From: Chimonanthus salicifolius
Taxonomy: Eukaryota; Streptophyta; Magnoliopsida; Laurales; Calycanthaceae
NCBI GenBank assembly: GCA_013350335.1
Contig: CM023542.1
Coordinates: 2,418,001-2,482,000, forward strand
DNA: 64,000 nucleotides
Direction of reading: 5' to 3'
Position 1 is the stretch's first letter; every line of letters begins with the position of its first letter. The notes below the pieces were generated by a model. That model had not been told where the DNA came from and searched no databases. It was given only the letters and a program-made list of their open reading frames with translations. Made by a program: the position numbers and the translations under genes. Of this stretch, positions 22,709 to 35,022 are shown piece after piece.

Positions 22709-23048
22709 TAATTTGACAATCAGGCTCCACAAAAGTAACACCAGTATCAGATCTGAAGTCTGAAGTCCAAACCGACATCCACCACTCTTCTATTTATTAA
22801 TTTATTCAGATATTCTTCAAAAAGATAGAAATCTGACTGATCTCCCACAATATATTAAGCCATAAAAATATAATTTTTTATGAAAATTTTGAACTTCAAT
22901 GATAAAAAGAAGGGAGAAGATTTATCTCTATTATCCATTCTTTTTACCATTTAGAAGACAAAAACCCAAAAAGAATGAAGAAATTATCAGATTATAGATC
23001 ACCCTACCATTCAGAGAAATGGATCAACAGACATTACCAGTTTATCAA

Positions 23049-25544
23049 TTACCAACTGGCATTGGGTGTATTAAACTTGATGGTCGATTCATTCTTCACA
23101 AAATCTAGGGAGATTGACTCGACATTCTTCAAAATTGCAATTTCATCGACTGAAGCATCATCCTCCTCTGTTTTCTGCACTTCATACACATCACTCTCAA
23201 TCCCTCTCAACACCTCCAAGACCTCTTGCATTGAGGGCCTCATCTCCCTCTCCTCATGCAAACATCGAAGGGCCATTTCTGCAGCTGAAGTAATCATCCT
23301 CCTCACTGAACAGTCCGATTCAAAGCCAAGACTTGGGTCGACCAACTCGTGCAACTCATTGTTACAAATCTTGTTGATTGCCATGGTAGCTAGGTCAATC
23401 TCATGTTGATGCCGTGTTAGATCAACAGCTGGCTTCGACGATATCAGCTCGATCAAGACAACTCCAAAGCTATACACATCGCTCTTCTCATTGAGTTGGT
23501 AGCACCGGTGATAGGCAGGGTCCATGTAACCAATTGTACCTTGTGGAGCAGTTGAAACATGGGTTTTGTCTAAGGGGAACAGACGCGACAATCCGAAATC
23601 GGCAACTCTCACATGGTGATTGTTGTCAAGGAGAATGTTGTTAGTTTTGATGTCACGGTGTATAATGTCAACAGCGTGGAGGTATGCAAGTGCATCAGCG
23701 GTTTCTATGGCAATGCTCATTCTAGTAGGCCATGTGAGAGCACCATTTTCTGCAAACTTTCCATGCAGATGATCTGCTAAAGTGCCATTTGGTATGAATT
23801 CGTAGACGAGGAGAAGCTCACGGCTCGGGCAGGGGGTGCATCCATATAATGCAACGAGGTTTTTATGACGCAGATTCGAGAGGATGTTGATCTCATTCAA
23901 GAATTGTTCAATAAGCTTGCAGTTGTTCTTGTACAAGCGCTTGATTGCAGCAGAACGCCCATCTTTAAGTTTTCCTGTTTAGGAACAACTCACTGGATTA
24001 AATTAATCGACGAGAGCAACTCAAATTAGATGAACTGTTGCTCAATCAGATTTCCATGAAAGTACAGGCATAAACAAATAAATTTATGGAACATGAGCAA
24101 GTCCTAGATATCTAGAGTTAAAAAACAGTAACATGTGTGATTTGTCTGATTTTAACAAAGACAAAAAGGTTTCTTTTCAAGAGACGGGATTACCATAGTA
24201 AACGATGCCAAAGCCTCCATCTCCAAGTTCTTTAGAGGGATCGAAATTGTTGGTGGCTTCTTGGAGCTCCTTGTAAGTGAAGAGCTGGGTAGGGATGGTG
24301 TTGCTGTAGTAACCATCTTCCGACTTGGTATAAGTGCACGAAGAGACGACATCTGGGCAGGTTTTGCGATATCGGACATAGTAGCCTATTCCAAATGTGA
24401 CGAGGCAAACCAGTACTACTCCGGTGAAGGCTATGCCTGAAACAGAGGCGAACAGCTCAGAAATCGTGTTTGAGCTATGGACCACGATTGTGGTGATAAT
24501 GATTTTGATTGCAAGTGACAAAAGAGAAAACCCAGAGAAGATATTGCTTTAAGGATAGGATACTAACCAAGCAAGACTTTCTTCCTAGTCTTCTTAGATC
24601 CATCTGCAAAATTATAGCAACAAGAGGTTAGGAAAAACTCTGTTGATTATTCTGTCTGAGCTGAATCGGCCAGCTTTAACATCAAGAACAGAGTTGACTG
24701 CTTGCTTAGAAAATGGGGAATATTACATATTAATTTCATTTGCTTCAATCATTATCAACTGAAATCATTAATAAATCATTGCAACATTACCCATTTGCAG
24801 CATTTTACCTTGATCTGAATTAGGGCCGCGGTGACATGTCCAACTCCTTGCTTTAGCATCTGGATGGCAGCTGTGTCCCTTCTTCTTACACTCGATACAC
24901 ACTTGAGGAATATCCCATTTAAGAGCGAAACCCGATTCCAAGATAGATAGTAAGCTGTCATTCCTCGTCTTATTAACCAAAATGGGCAAGCGGAAAAGCT
25001 TGCAACCAGGTGGAGGAGGAGGTGGTGGAGTGTCCTGTTTTTGGGTAAAGAAGAGATGATCCTGGCCTCGACAGCTCCGGTAGCTGTGGAAGCCCTTTGG
25101 GGGCAATAGTTGAGGATTGTGCTCATCCCTATTCTCGCAATGGAATAAGGTGAGATTGAGGCTTCCTGATGGAAGACTAATATTTCCACGTTTAATTGTG
25201 GGTATCGTGAAATTGGTAAGGGAACTACAATTACCGGCTCTCAACTGATGGAGGAGATCATCATCACGAAGAACCAATGTTTTTTTAGCATCTGAGATAC
25301 TAATAACGAAATATAATTTATCAGGTATATCGAAACTGATGTCGAGTTTATCATCCTCGCAGACAGTTCTCATATACCCACATTTCCAATGGTTAATCTT
25401 GAAGAAGGGAAACTGAATGTTGGAAAGATTTCCGCAGCTGAATGGTGAACAATCACGGTTGTCATCGGAGGCTGGAGTAGCAGAGTGAGTAGGAAATAGA
25501 GAGACAAGGAAGAAACAGAGAAGAAGGGAAGGAGCTGCTGCCAT
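23049..25544 (-). CDS. Gene B: LRK10L-1-type wall-associated receptor kinase, intact
   Basis: complement(join(23049..23974, 24194..24436, 24568..24603, 24809..25544)), 1941 nt, 646 residues, all introns GT-AG, phase 1. Residues 1-25 form a signal peptide (MAAAPSLLLCFFLVSLFP); 26-245 are the extracellular GUB_WAK_bind (CSPFSCGNLSNIQFPF) and WAK_assoc region (GFALKWDIPQVCIEC) with a proline run; about 258-280 is the membrane helix; the kinase follows with glycine loop GDGGFGIVY, Lys350 (AAIK), HRD Asp446, DFG Asp464 and GTIGYMDPAY. It is therefore an RD kinase, a Ser/Thr kinase by family. The ectodomain should face the cell wall; the ligand is unknown. Arabidopsis LRK10L-1 proteins are the nearest family by recollection. 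The start is the second of two duplicated ATGs; the upstream one is out of frame (see 25493-25628). No disabling lesion seen. Confidence 0.9.
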
Positions 25545-25628
25545 TGCTAATGCACCAAAGGAAATAGAGAGACAAGGAAGAAACAGAGAAGAAGGGAAGG
25601 AGCTGCTGCCATTGCTAGTGCACCAAAG
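25493..25628. repeat. 68-bp tandem duplication spanning the start codon of gene B
   Basis: Two adjacent 68-bp copies, 25493-25560 and 25561-25628, each carrying the start of the signal peptide in reverse complement. The outer copy places an extra ATG at 25612 that reads MAAAPSLLLCFFLVSLFP, then LVH and stop, because 68 is not a multiple of three. This makes a 21-codon upstream reading frame in front of the real start at 25544. Gene A and gene E lack the duplication. Confidence 0.9.
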
Positions 25629-25891
25629 ACTCGAATAAAACAAAGGCTTCTGTCCCTGTTTTATTTAGCCAATCGTCGATAGAGAGAAGGAGAAGAGCAG
25701 AGAAGCTGCACTTATTCAACATAATTGCCTCTCAATGTAATTGTTTTTCAACATAATTGGATTGACTTGACTTTGATTGATGACTAGAGACCTAAAATGG
25801 GTCTCTCCCTCTTTTGGTCCACAAGAGAAGCAAGACCGCAAAATGTACAGTGCTGCAACACTTACGCATCTAATTTAATAAAAAATATATA

Positions 25892-26081
25892 CTCTCTCGT
25901 TCCATTTTAATTATTTTATTTGAAATATTTGTATTTTTTAAGGAACTCTTTATATAAGGTTAGAACTCATGTGATCTCATGCATTTTAAACAAATTTTAT
26001 ACCTACTCAAATATAAATGAAACCACTATTTTGGGACAATTCCAAAATCCATATAGGACAATTAATTTGGGACAGAAGGAG
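25892..26081. mobile_element. Stowaway-like MITE upstream of gene B
   Basis: 190 bp copy at the position matching 20179-20368, with CTCTCTCGTTCC at the left end and GGGACAGAAGGAG at the right, flanked by TA. Confidence 0.7.
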
Positions 26082-26100
26082 TATATTTTAAGACATATTT

Positions 26101-26250
26101 GATTTTTTTTTTTTTTTAAATTTACGTGAACTTAGAGTAAAACCCCACGGGTGGACCCCTATCCCTAAAGCACAACAAAGTTAGGCTATTAAGGCTTGAA
26201 CCCATAACCTCTCACTGGGAAATAACTAGCTGAGCTACACCATGTAGGTT
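26101..26250 (-). mobile_element. tRNA-derived SINE, second family, unit B
   Basis: Counterpart of 20391-20549: minus-strand A box TAGCTCAGCTAGTTA and B box GGTTATGGGTTCAAGCC, with a T-rich tail at 26104-26118 on the plus strand. Confidence 0.65.
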
Positions 26251-26844
26251 TATTTGTAGAGTTTTAGATTTTGGATTTGATCATGTATAAGTGGAGATTA
26301 ATATACGATGGTGTATATACTTTCACTCTTTTAAAAATTGAAATATTTAATTAATATTTTTTTATGAAAACTCTAATATATTTTTTTTCCAAGAGTGTCC
26401 CTCAAAAGGTTTTCGGCCTATTGTCGTGGAGTATAATATAACGAGAAGTATAGAGGTAAGAAGTGCCTAATTTCACTCCTATTTGATCATTCTATTTTTA
26501 AAAATCAATAATTTACCTTTAATGAATCTTAAAAGGTCTACGTGTTAAAAATCAAAGGATAAAATGATGGGATGACAGTGAAACGTTACATATCCACTAA
26601 TCATATGGTTCCATTTACATTAAATTTTTAAATGGAAAGCATTGCCCATTTGAAGGCAGTCTTAGTATAATTGGATAAGATATTGCTAAAACAATTTTTT
26701 TTTTTTGCTTTTTAAATTTCAATGTTAAATTCCTATGTATATAATTTCTCTCAATGCATCAGTTAGAAATATTGAATTCCATTCAGTAATACATTTCTTT
26801 TATGATTACAGAGTAAGTAGCAGTCAATTAGAGTCCCTCTCAAC

Positions 26845-26902
26845 ATGGCTTGTACCTCCTCCTCTTCTTCATCCACCATTTCATCATCTTCTTCTACAAC
26901 GG
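26845..26902 (+). other. Serine-rich orphan first exon, copy B
   Basis: Same frame as 21140-21197 and the same donor-like G|GTAATA. Only synonymous-type change is visible between the two (TCT to TCC). No downstream exon recognised. Confidence 0.35.
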
Positions 26903-26931
26903 GTAATATTACTTTTAGTCCCAAGAGTCGA

Positions 26932-27085
26932 TATCTCGGCCGATATTTTTCTTTTTTATTATTATTATTTTTTAAAAACCACTAATATCGGCTGATATCA
27001 GTGATATATATAGTCGATATATATCGAATATTGGCCAATATATAGGTTTTAAAAATCGATATATATCGACCGATACGTATATATC
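26932..27085. repeat. TATCGG-type repeat, unit B
   Basis: Decayed counterpart of 21228-21384 (ATATCGGCTGATATC, CGATATATATCG, ATATATCGACCGATACG). Confidence 0.6.
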
Positions 27086-27847
27086 TCAACCCCTGCTTAT
27101 TCCATCTTTCTCTATTCAATTTCGAATTTTAATCCTATCATCATTATCAAATTTAATTGCTATAATTATTTACTTTGAAGATCTCACTTTTTACCCTTCT
27201 ATGTGGGCACCAACTAATAAGTATTGTTGATTGGCCCTTGTCATGCCTTCATTAGTGGCTTCTTCCGTCCCACGATCATCAAGTTAAAACCATTAATCTT
27301 AAATATAATCGATGGCATCTCCAAGATCAGGTCTCGATTATTTAATCCATTTCTAAATCTATTCTTTCACAAATTGTGGGTTTGCCAACACCTTGTGATG
27401 CATGGGTTTCACTTAGAACAACAATTTTCATGTTAGTCTAGGATTAATTTTCTATGCAGGTTTATTAGAGCATTCGATTAATTCTATGAAGATGTACAAG
27501 TCTCTCTATCCACACACATCGAGTAACTCTACTGTCATTTGTCAAATTTGCAACAAGACCAGTCATTCGGCAATACAGATCTTTCAAGTCTGAGATGGTT
27601 CAGTAATATAAAAATTTAAATAGAGGTGTGTTTTGAAAACGAAATATGCCAAAGTCAACTGCATTTGATAAGAAAATGTGTTCTCTGTTATTATTTACAT
27701 TGCCTTCAAATTTATTGATTCAATGACATTTCTTGGAACTCCCATGAAAGACAAATTATCAATAGACAACAGTAATTCAGGAAAGAATTATAAGCAATAT
27801 TTCAACATCAGTTAATAGATCACTCTGATATTGATTGACAATACTAA

Positions 27848-30800
27848 TTAAAAAGTAGCATTAGGTGTATTGAACTTGATGGTCGATGCATTCTTCACAA
27901 AATCTAGAGATACTGGCTTAATGTTCTTTAAATTCGCAATTTCATCGATTGAAAGATCACCGACCTCTGTTTTCTCAACTTCATACACTTCACTCTCAAT
28001 CCCTCTCAATACCTCCAACACCTCTTGCATTGAGGGTCTCATATCCTTCTCGTCGTGCAAACACCGAAGGGCCAACTCTGCCACCATAGTAATCATCCTT
28101 CCCACTGAAGAATCCAATTGAAACCCAAGACGGGGGTCGATCAACTCATGCAATTCTTGATTGCAGATCTTGTTGATTGCCAAATTAGCCAAGTTAATCT
28201 CATGATGATCCCTGGAGAGATCCACGGCAGGCTTCGACGATATTAGCTCAATCAAGACGACTCCAAAACTATATACGTCACTCTTCTCATTGAGTTGGTA
28301 GCAACGGTGATAGTCTGGATCTACATATCCAATTGTTCCCTGTGGAGCAGTTGAGACATGGGTTTTGTCCAAGGGGAATAGACGTGATAATCCAAAGTCT
28401 GCAACTTTCACATGGCAATTGTTGTCAAGGAGAATGTTATTAGTCTTGACATCACGGTGTATTATCTCGACGGCATGGAGGTGTGCAAGCGCATCGGCAG
28501 TTTCGATGGCGATGCTCATTCGAATAGGCCAAGTGAGAGCACCATTTTCTGCAAGGTTTCCATGTAGATGATCTGCAACAGTGCCATTTGGTATGAATTC
28601 ATATACAAGGAGCAGCTCACGGCTCTGGTATGAGGTGCAGCCATAGAGGACAACCAGGTTTGGGTGGCGCAACCTTGAGAGAATTTCAATTTCATTCATA
28701 AATTGTTCGATGTGCTTGTAGTTGTTCTTATACAAGCGCTTCACTGCAACACAACGCCCATCACGAAGCTTGCCTGTATTGAAATAAATCTCTAAATTAA
28801 ATGAGCAGATGAGAGCACCCACCCTAAACCCACTGGTGAATGAAAGTTCCATGAATGGGTGTAAATAACTTGACGCAAGCGAGTTGAGTTTTACATTTTT
28901 GAAATTAGGGTCAGGTTGGATTGAAGAAAAAAATCTAAAGTATTTTTAGAATTGACTCAACCCAACTCGAATTGACCTGATGTGACCCACTCAAAAAATT
29001 TAATATAGCACTCAAGTTGAGTTAGATCAACAATTCAGATCGAGTTCGGTTGAGCAATTCGGATCAATAATTTTAGTCGGGTAAAGTCCGATTCAATAAT
29101 TTTTTATGTCTTGGATTGGATTTATTAAAATTTGACCCGACTTGCGAGAGTTTTAGCTCGGGAGAAACATTAGTGTTTTATTGTTGTAGTCTAGGCAACT
29201 ACTGAAAAAGAATTGAACCGCATTGCTAATGTCTGTCCTCCACAGCAGCTGACAAATCTTAATATTCAGACTTTCAAGTTTCTAGATAGATTTGGAGTAG
29301 AAAACAGTGAGGACATCATCTGTGGCATCGGTTTCATTTTATGCATCATCACTGGATTAATGAAGGAGATGAAATGAGATGGGATTACCATGGTAAACGA
29401 TGCCAAAGCCTCCATTCCCCAGTTCTTTAGATGGATCGAAGTTATTTGTGGCTTCTTGGAGCTCCTTGTAACTGAAAATCTTAGTTGGAAAGATAGTGCT
29501 GTAGTATCCGTCTTCTGATTTTGTTGAAGGGTAGGAGGAGATGGTCTGAGAGAGGAGTCGGGAAGGGGCAGCAGCAGCAGGGCGCTTCCGGCGATACCAA
29601 AGGTAGCCGACCGATGCAAATACTACGACGCAAAAGAGGGTTCCCACACCTATGCCTATAGCTGAAATACAAATTGTTTTTGACCCATCGGCCATGAATA
29701 TGGTGAGAATTACTTGGATTGTCAGTGACCAAAGAGTGACCAAAGAACATGAGTTCCATATGAGATTTCATAAAAAAGCCAAAGAAAATGGACCTTGGAG
29801 AAGCTTAATACCTATCCAAACAATTGAATTGGTCTTCTTCCTCCCTTCTTTGTGAGGCACAGCTGCTTTTTGAGGAGGTGCTACAAAAGTAATAGCAGTG
29901 AGAGAGTTGGGAGTCGGCACCTAAATATAATAAACCGATTGTCTGAAATTCGGCCAAACTCTAGTAGGCAGGCCTAAAATCTGTGTTGGGTTTCTACTTG
30001 CAGAAATTCAGGACAAACCTGAAAAGCTAGGTATTTAATGGCTAAAATTTTGATTTTCAATAAAAAATTTAACCATAAAGTATACTTTTGTAAATAGATG
30101 AACTACAATGGAGCAGTCACACATATAATTACATAGAAGCACAAAATTTACATTATTCAATTTGTAACCATGCTGTGAGATGAAAGTAATTTCATTATTT
30201 TCGACAATAAAATAAAAAATAAAAAATTCTACTCTTTATGCCACTTTCTAGTTAAGAATTCAGTGTTACAGAAATCTTTGAAAAATATTGTGAAAGTGAA
30301 AAAAAATCTCACATCGGTTAATTTGATAAACCAAATAACTCTATATAATACTTAAAGTACCCTCATCTCAACATCTATCTCTTGAAAGTAAGTTCTACTT
30401 AAAAAATATTCATAATTTTCTTACAAATATGGTGAATATAGACAAACTTGAATTTCAAATTTCCGATATTTTACCTGGACATGTGAAGTCCCATGTTGTT
30501 CCGTCCTTTGGTTCGCAAAGGCGTTTGTATGGGAGACAATCGTTGATACAGGACGGAGAGATGTCCCACGAAAGTGTGAAACCCGCTTCCACGATAGACA
30601 ATAGACTAACATTCCTGTACGAGTTTGCTGACGATGGTTGGATGGGCAATTGATGCTGGGTACAGTCCTCTAAAGGGGGCCGAATCACCTCCTTCTCTGT
30701 AAAGAAGAGGACATCTTTGCCTGAACAAAGTGTGTAGTTGTAATATTCTTTGGTAGGCCAATCGAAGGGCTTGTACTCACTGAGGTTGCAATGAAATAAG

Positions 30801-31186
30801 GTGAGAGTAGGGCCTCCGAGAAATTTAGACGCAGGTATCTGAAACGGGTCATCCAACCCACACCCACCTTGTTGCAACTGATGTAGCAGATGCCAGTCTT
30901 GAAGAAGGACTTTTTTTTCATTGTATGAGATATTTTTAATGAGGTAACGTGTTTCCTGACCGAAAGAAAGAGTCTTGGGTACACCATCTGAGCAGTTGAT
31001 GGGTAAAAACCCACATCGCCAATCCGAATTGCGGTTACCTTCATCGGTGAAGACAAAGAAGGGAAAGTCGATTGAAAGGTTTCCACAGTGGAACGAAGGA
31101 CATGCAGCCTCGGAATGGAGAGGAAAGGAAGAGAGAAGGAAGAAAGAGGAGACAAGGAAGGATGAGGAAATTAGATGAGCTGCCAT
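27848..31186 (-). CDS. Gene C: LRK10L-1-type receptor kinase, intact
   Basis: complement(join(27848..28773, 29389..29661, 29812..29880, 30475..31186)), 1980 nt, 659 residues, GT-AG introns in phase 1. The start is the ATG at 31186 (MAAHLISSSFLV). Residues 1-26 are a signal peptide; 27-237 the cysteine-rich ectodomain (CPSFHCGNLSIDFPF, then CGFLPINC and a C-terminal WAK_assoc-like GFTLSWDISPSC); exon 2 a basic linker (PPQKAAVPHKEGRKK); residues 261-283 the membrane helix. The kinase has GNGGFGIVYHG, Lys363 (AVKRL), HRD Asp459 and DFG Asp477, an RD kinase. It ends IKFNTPNATF. The ectodomain differs strongly from A and B but is the same, residue for residue, as that of gene D. Intron 3 holds a GGGTCGG-type MITE. 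Likely plasma-membrane receptor of a wall or pathogen signal (family inference). Confidence 0.9.
28858..29165. mobile_element. Degenerate hAT-like MITE in intron 3 of gene C
   Basis: Intron block starting near GGGTGTAAATAACTTGACGC and rich in GGTCAGGTTGGATTG, CAACCCAACTCG and GACCCGACTTGCG motifs, related to 6001-6339 and 13719-14043. Terminal repeats are poorly kept and no target duplication could be fixed. Genes A, B and D lack it at this site. Confidence 0.5.
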
Positions 31187-33320
31187 TCCCACTCTAGCCT
31201 TGATACAAACCCCCTTCTCCTCTCTTATCTATTGTAAGGTTAAACAGAGATGCCACGGCAGAATGGGGGAAATTACCCTATTCAAGTCAGTCAATGCTTT
31301 TGTAATTTCTCCAGTCTGAAGATGACTATGACTGAGGACTCAAGACCTGTTGATTTGATTATTAGAGTGTGGGACCGTGATCATCCAATTACCTTCAACC
31401 TCGTGTACCTTTCATCTTTTGTCTATACAAGAAATTGACTCTCACTTTTATTATCAATTTTAATCTTTCATATATTTTATCTATAAATCATCAAAAAGAA
31501 TATTTAAGTTTTAAATTCTAAAATTAAATATTTTCTTCTAAAGTAAATATTAGGATATATTTAGATGTTAAATTTATTTAGGATTTGTTTAATATTGTAT
31601 TTTCCTATTTATAGATGCCATGGCACGAAAGGGCAAAAATACCCTATTCCAGTCAGTCAATGCTTTTGTAATTTCTCCACGCTGAAGATGAATTTGACCG
31701 AGGACTCAAGACCTGACTCAAGAAATTGACTCTCACATTTATTATCAATTTTAATCTTTCATGTATTTTATCTATAAATCATCAAAAAGAATATTAAAGT
31801 TTTAAATTTTAAAATTAAAAATTAAGATGATATTGAATATTTTCTTCTAAACTAAATATTAGGATATATTTAGATGTTAAATTTATTTAGGATTTGATTA
31901 ATATTGTATTTTCCTATTTAAAGAAAGATTTTCTCTTTTATCTACCTTCCTTATATGTATTTCATTATCTCTATAAATAAGATCGTAAGATTTCTCCTTG
32001 ATTAAGGGAGACACACCAAACTCTCTGTGTTATTCTAAATGGTATCAAAGCTAAACTTCGATTTTTTTTTTTTTTTTCCACTTATCTTCTTTAGAAAAGC
32101 GATTTTCTCCTATATTTACCTTTCTTATATGTATTTCATTATCTTTATAAATAAGATTGCAGAGTCTCTCCTTGATTAAGGGAGACACACCAAACCCTCT
32201 GTGTGTTATTCTAGAGTAAATATATAAATGATTTAATCTATGTAGAAACTTCAATTGATCTTAGTATCTACAATTAAAATAAAAGCTTTGAGTTTAACTC
32301 ATTTTGAATTAACATAAGACATGCAAGTGATTTTGAAATTAGTGTCATTTTAAGATAATGTTGATTAAGAATAAGTAAAATGAAATAAAATAGACTAAAT
32401 GAATCTAAATTTAGCTTGAACTTCATCCAGTCTATTTCATTTCATTCCAATATTTTTATTTTAAGAGAATTTACATATTTAAATAATTTAATATATTTTT
32501 TAATTACTATCTCTAAATAATAAATTATAACTTCTAAAATAATAGATTAAATTGAAAAATCATACTCTAAAAGCACCCAAGAGGAAATCTTGGTTTGATT
32601 ATGATACTTGTGACTTGCAAGACAAGCAAGAGTTTCTTGGATGCTTCATCTGCCACTTTTTTCCGTGATTAGTGGAATTATACAAGTCGTGCTACATGTT
32701 TTGGGTTTAGGTCCCATTATTTGATTTGAAGGATATGCGTTCAATTCTTGCTCCAAACATCATATATTAAAAACTCTTACTAATATCATCCATTTTATAA
32801 TTACAGATTATATGAGTAAAATATCACTTTACCTGAGTTTTAATTAAAAACTAATTTCATGAATATTCATTTTCATTTACTATGATTTTTGTACTCTCTT
32901 AAACTTTATTTATGATTTTCCATGATTACTGTGAGTCTGTGACTCTTTAAGTCAAAGGATTCTGTCTCAGAATATTTTGGTTTCAACCTTAACTGAAATT
33001 TTTTTTTTTTTAAATATCAGTCAATATTTCAAAATACTTTTATATTTTAAAAATATATTTGATATTTTTTAAATTTCAGTCGAAAATTTTAACTCCAAGC
33101 ACATCTACCAGTTGACGAAGAAGAAAGGACGTATTTGAAATGTATTTATTGTATATATTCAATTATAAAACTTTATTTTAGAAAATATTTTTTAATTTAA
33201 AACTACAAAATAAGGTAGTTGTTAGGTTAAAATATTTGTTTTCCAAATTCAGACTTTCATTACAGTGGACTTATATTAGATAAATTAAAAATATTTCTAA
33301 AAGTAAAGTTCTATAGTTAA
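31187..33320. other. Spacer upstream of gene C with Copia LTR remnants
   Basis: Holds the gene C promoter region and a tandem pair of related blocks: the stretch from 31246 (ATGCCACGGCAGAATGGGGG) recurs diverged from 31615. At about 31830-32065 and 32090-32215 lie LTR-like ends with TCTATAAATAAGAT, a GGGAGACACACC block and TTATTCTAAATGGTATCAAA; the last resembles an LTR end followed by the tRNA-Met primer site of Copia elements. Related remnants are at 37990-38345 and 54780-54880. The rest is AT-rich with nothing recognised. Confidence 0.5.
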
Positions 33321-33329
33321 CAAGTACAT

Positions 33330-33630
33330 TTGACCCAGACTCAACAATATTTGATTTGACCTGATTATTCAAATCGAACCAACCAATCCATTTAATAAAT
33401 AATTAAGTAATTGGTTGAGAGTTGTTGACTCAAATCTGAAATCAACTCGATTCGAGTGACCCATTGTCTAGTCTACCTTTCAAAATTTGACTGACTTGAT
33501 TATCCAAACCGACTAATGAGTTTAATAAGCAAGTAGTAGGTTGAAATTGTTGACCTGAATCTAAATAAGACCCGACCCAAATCCCTGCCTCGACTCGACC
33601 CATTACCAGGTCTACCCCACCCATGTAAAT
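33330..33630. mobile_element. Degenerate CCGACCC-type MITE
   Basis: CAAATCGAACCAACC, GACCCGACCCAAATCCCTG and CGACTCGACCCATTACC motifs match the hAT-like family in inverse orientation. The related copy at 39200-39490 lies at the same place in the next unit. No reliable ends. Confidence 0.45.
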
Positions 33631-33720
33631 ACCGAAAGGTCGACTGTATAGTGCATCGGATATATATACATTGAGATTTTAATTGCTCTATAAGTAATTC
33701 GATTATAATATATAGAACAA

Positions 33721-33830
33721 TAACCCCAAAGGATTGGCCTAGTGGTTGAGACGCAAGGCTTGAGGATTAATGTCTTAGATTCAATCTATGGTAACTCCAA
33801 TGAAGGGCGACTCTGAAAGAATTATAAGCA
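33721..33830 (+). mobile_element. tRNA-derived SINE (Au-SINE-like), plus strand
   Basis: A box TGGCCTAGTGGTTGAG at 33735, B box region TTAGATTCAATCTATGG, then AACTCCAATGAAGGGCGACT. Same family as 7243-7425. A duplicate in the next unit is at 39585-39668. Confidence 0.7.
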
Positions 33831-33899
33831 CACTTCTATATCATATAATAGATCACCTTGGTATTGATTGAAATGGATCAATAGACAATACTAATTACA

Positions 33900-34720
33900 A
33901 AGTAGCATTAGGTGTATTGAACTTGATGGTCGAAGCATTCTTCACAAAATCTAGAGATATTGGCTTAATGTTCTTTAAAAAGATCACCAACCTCTGTTTT
34001 CTCAACTTCACACACCTCACTCTCAATCCCTCTCAATACCTCCAAGACCTTTTGCATTGAGGATCTCATATCCTTCTCGTCGTGCAAACACCAAAGGACC
34101 AACTCTGCCACCGTAGTGATCATCCTGCCCACTTTAGAATCCAATTGAAACCCAAGACGGGGGTCGATCAACTGATGCAATTCTTGATTATAAATCTTGT
34201 TGATTGCCAAATTAGCCAAGTTAATGTCATGTTGATGCCTAGAGAGATCCAGTCGTTGCCAAACAAGTCCAAAACCATGGGCCAACAGAGTCCAAAGGTC
34301 CTGCTGCTTCGACCCATATGGATCCATCAGCCAATCAGAAACAGGATACTGGAAGGATGAACAATTGTGTTTAAGCACCGGTAAGTTCTCACTTTTGCAT
34401 AGTAGAAAACATGATCAGTGCAATCAGCGAAAATGTACAACTTATCAGAGTCTCCAGAGACAGTTTGGATGCCGGTCTTGCAATGGTGAAATCATCCATT
34501 TGAAATTTGGGGGATAACCATTTAATTCATTTGACTTAATGATCATGCTTACATTAATGATTTTAATGAATTAGATGGAGCAGAGCTTGCGCCATTTGTT
34601 TTGACACGGACCGTGAGTGGGATATAAATCAAACTCCGTTTTACATTCAGACGATCAGTCCATTTACAAGTCAAAGTGTCAGACAATCCAAGTGGTTACT
34701 GAAAATCAGTTGATATTGGA
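33900..34720 (-). pseudogene. Tail T1: LRK10L-2 ectodomain remnant joined to LRK10L-1 kinase tail
   Basis: On the minus strand, downstream of gene D. The upstream part (about 34500-34252) reads KLYIFADCTDHVFYYAK, then VLKHNCSSFQYPVSDWLMDP and LAHGFGLVW, the pattern of the C-terminal half of an Lr10-type ectodomain. At about 34250 it changes in frame to DLSRHQHDINLANLAINKI, ELHQLIDPRLGFQL and DEKDMRSSMQKVLEVLRGIE, which is the C-lobe tail of an LRK10L-1 kinase (compare gene C). A deletion of about 20 bases near 33979 removes the SIDEIANL segment. No signal peptide, membrane helix or catalytic motifs. The same junction is found in T2 and T3, so the fusion predates the array duplication. Confidence 0.75.
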
Positions 34721-35022
34721 AAGATAATGCCAGCGCTTAGGTCGATAAATGGACATTGTATGTGAAATGGATTCGAATATCTAGCCACCAGTTGAGCATT
34801 GAAACTTTAAGGATGACAGGTTTGAAAATAATATTACACTGGATGGAAACTAACAATAAAAAATTACTTGCTCAGTATTTGCAGATTAAAGATCATAGTA
34901 TGATGATAATAAATGCAAATCACTGGTCAAAACTGAAAATCGATAGAAATTGTGGTAAATATTTAAATGGTTCAAATCATTGCATTCAAATGTTTTTGCT
35001 GCTATAACTTTTCTCATGATAG

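Larger units (their letters stand above)
22709..27530. repeat. Tandem segmental duplication, unit B
   Basis: Second copy of the block at 17072-21805, carrying gene B, a Stowaway-like element (25892-26081), a SINE (26101-26250), the serine-rich exon and a TATCGG-type repeat in the same order. Near-identical exons show recent duplication. Confidence 0.9.

Noticed and set aside
30455..31155. Second minus-strand frame (156 codons, 30685-31155) and plus-strand frames over the gene C ectodomain
   Set aside because: Shadow frames of the ectodomain exon, which has signal peptide, conserved cysteines and matching splice sites. The same applies to 37143-37613 and 19135-19548.
33721..33830. tRNA-like plus-strand sequence
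   Set aside because: Same reason: A and B boxes with SINE body, also found at four other places.
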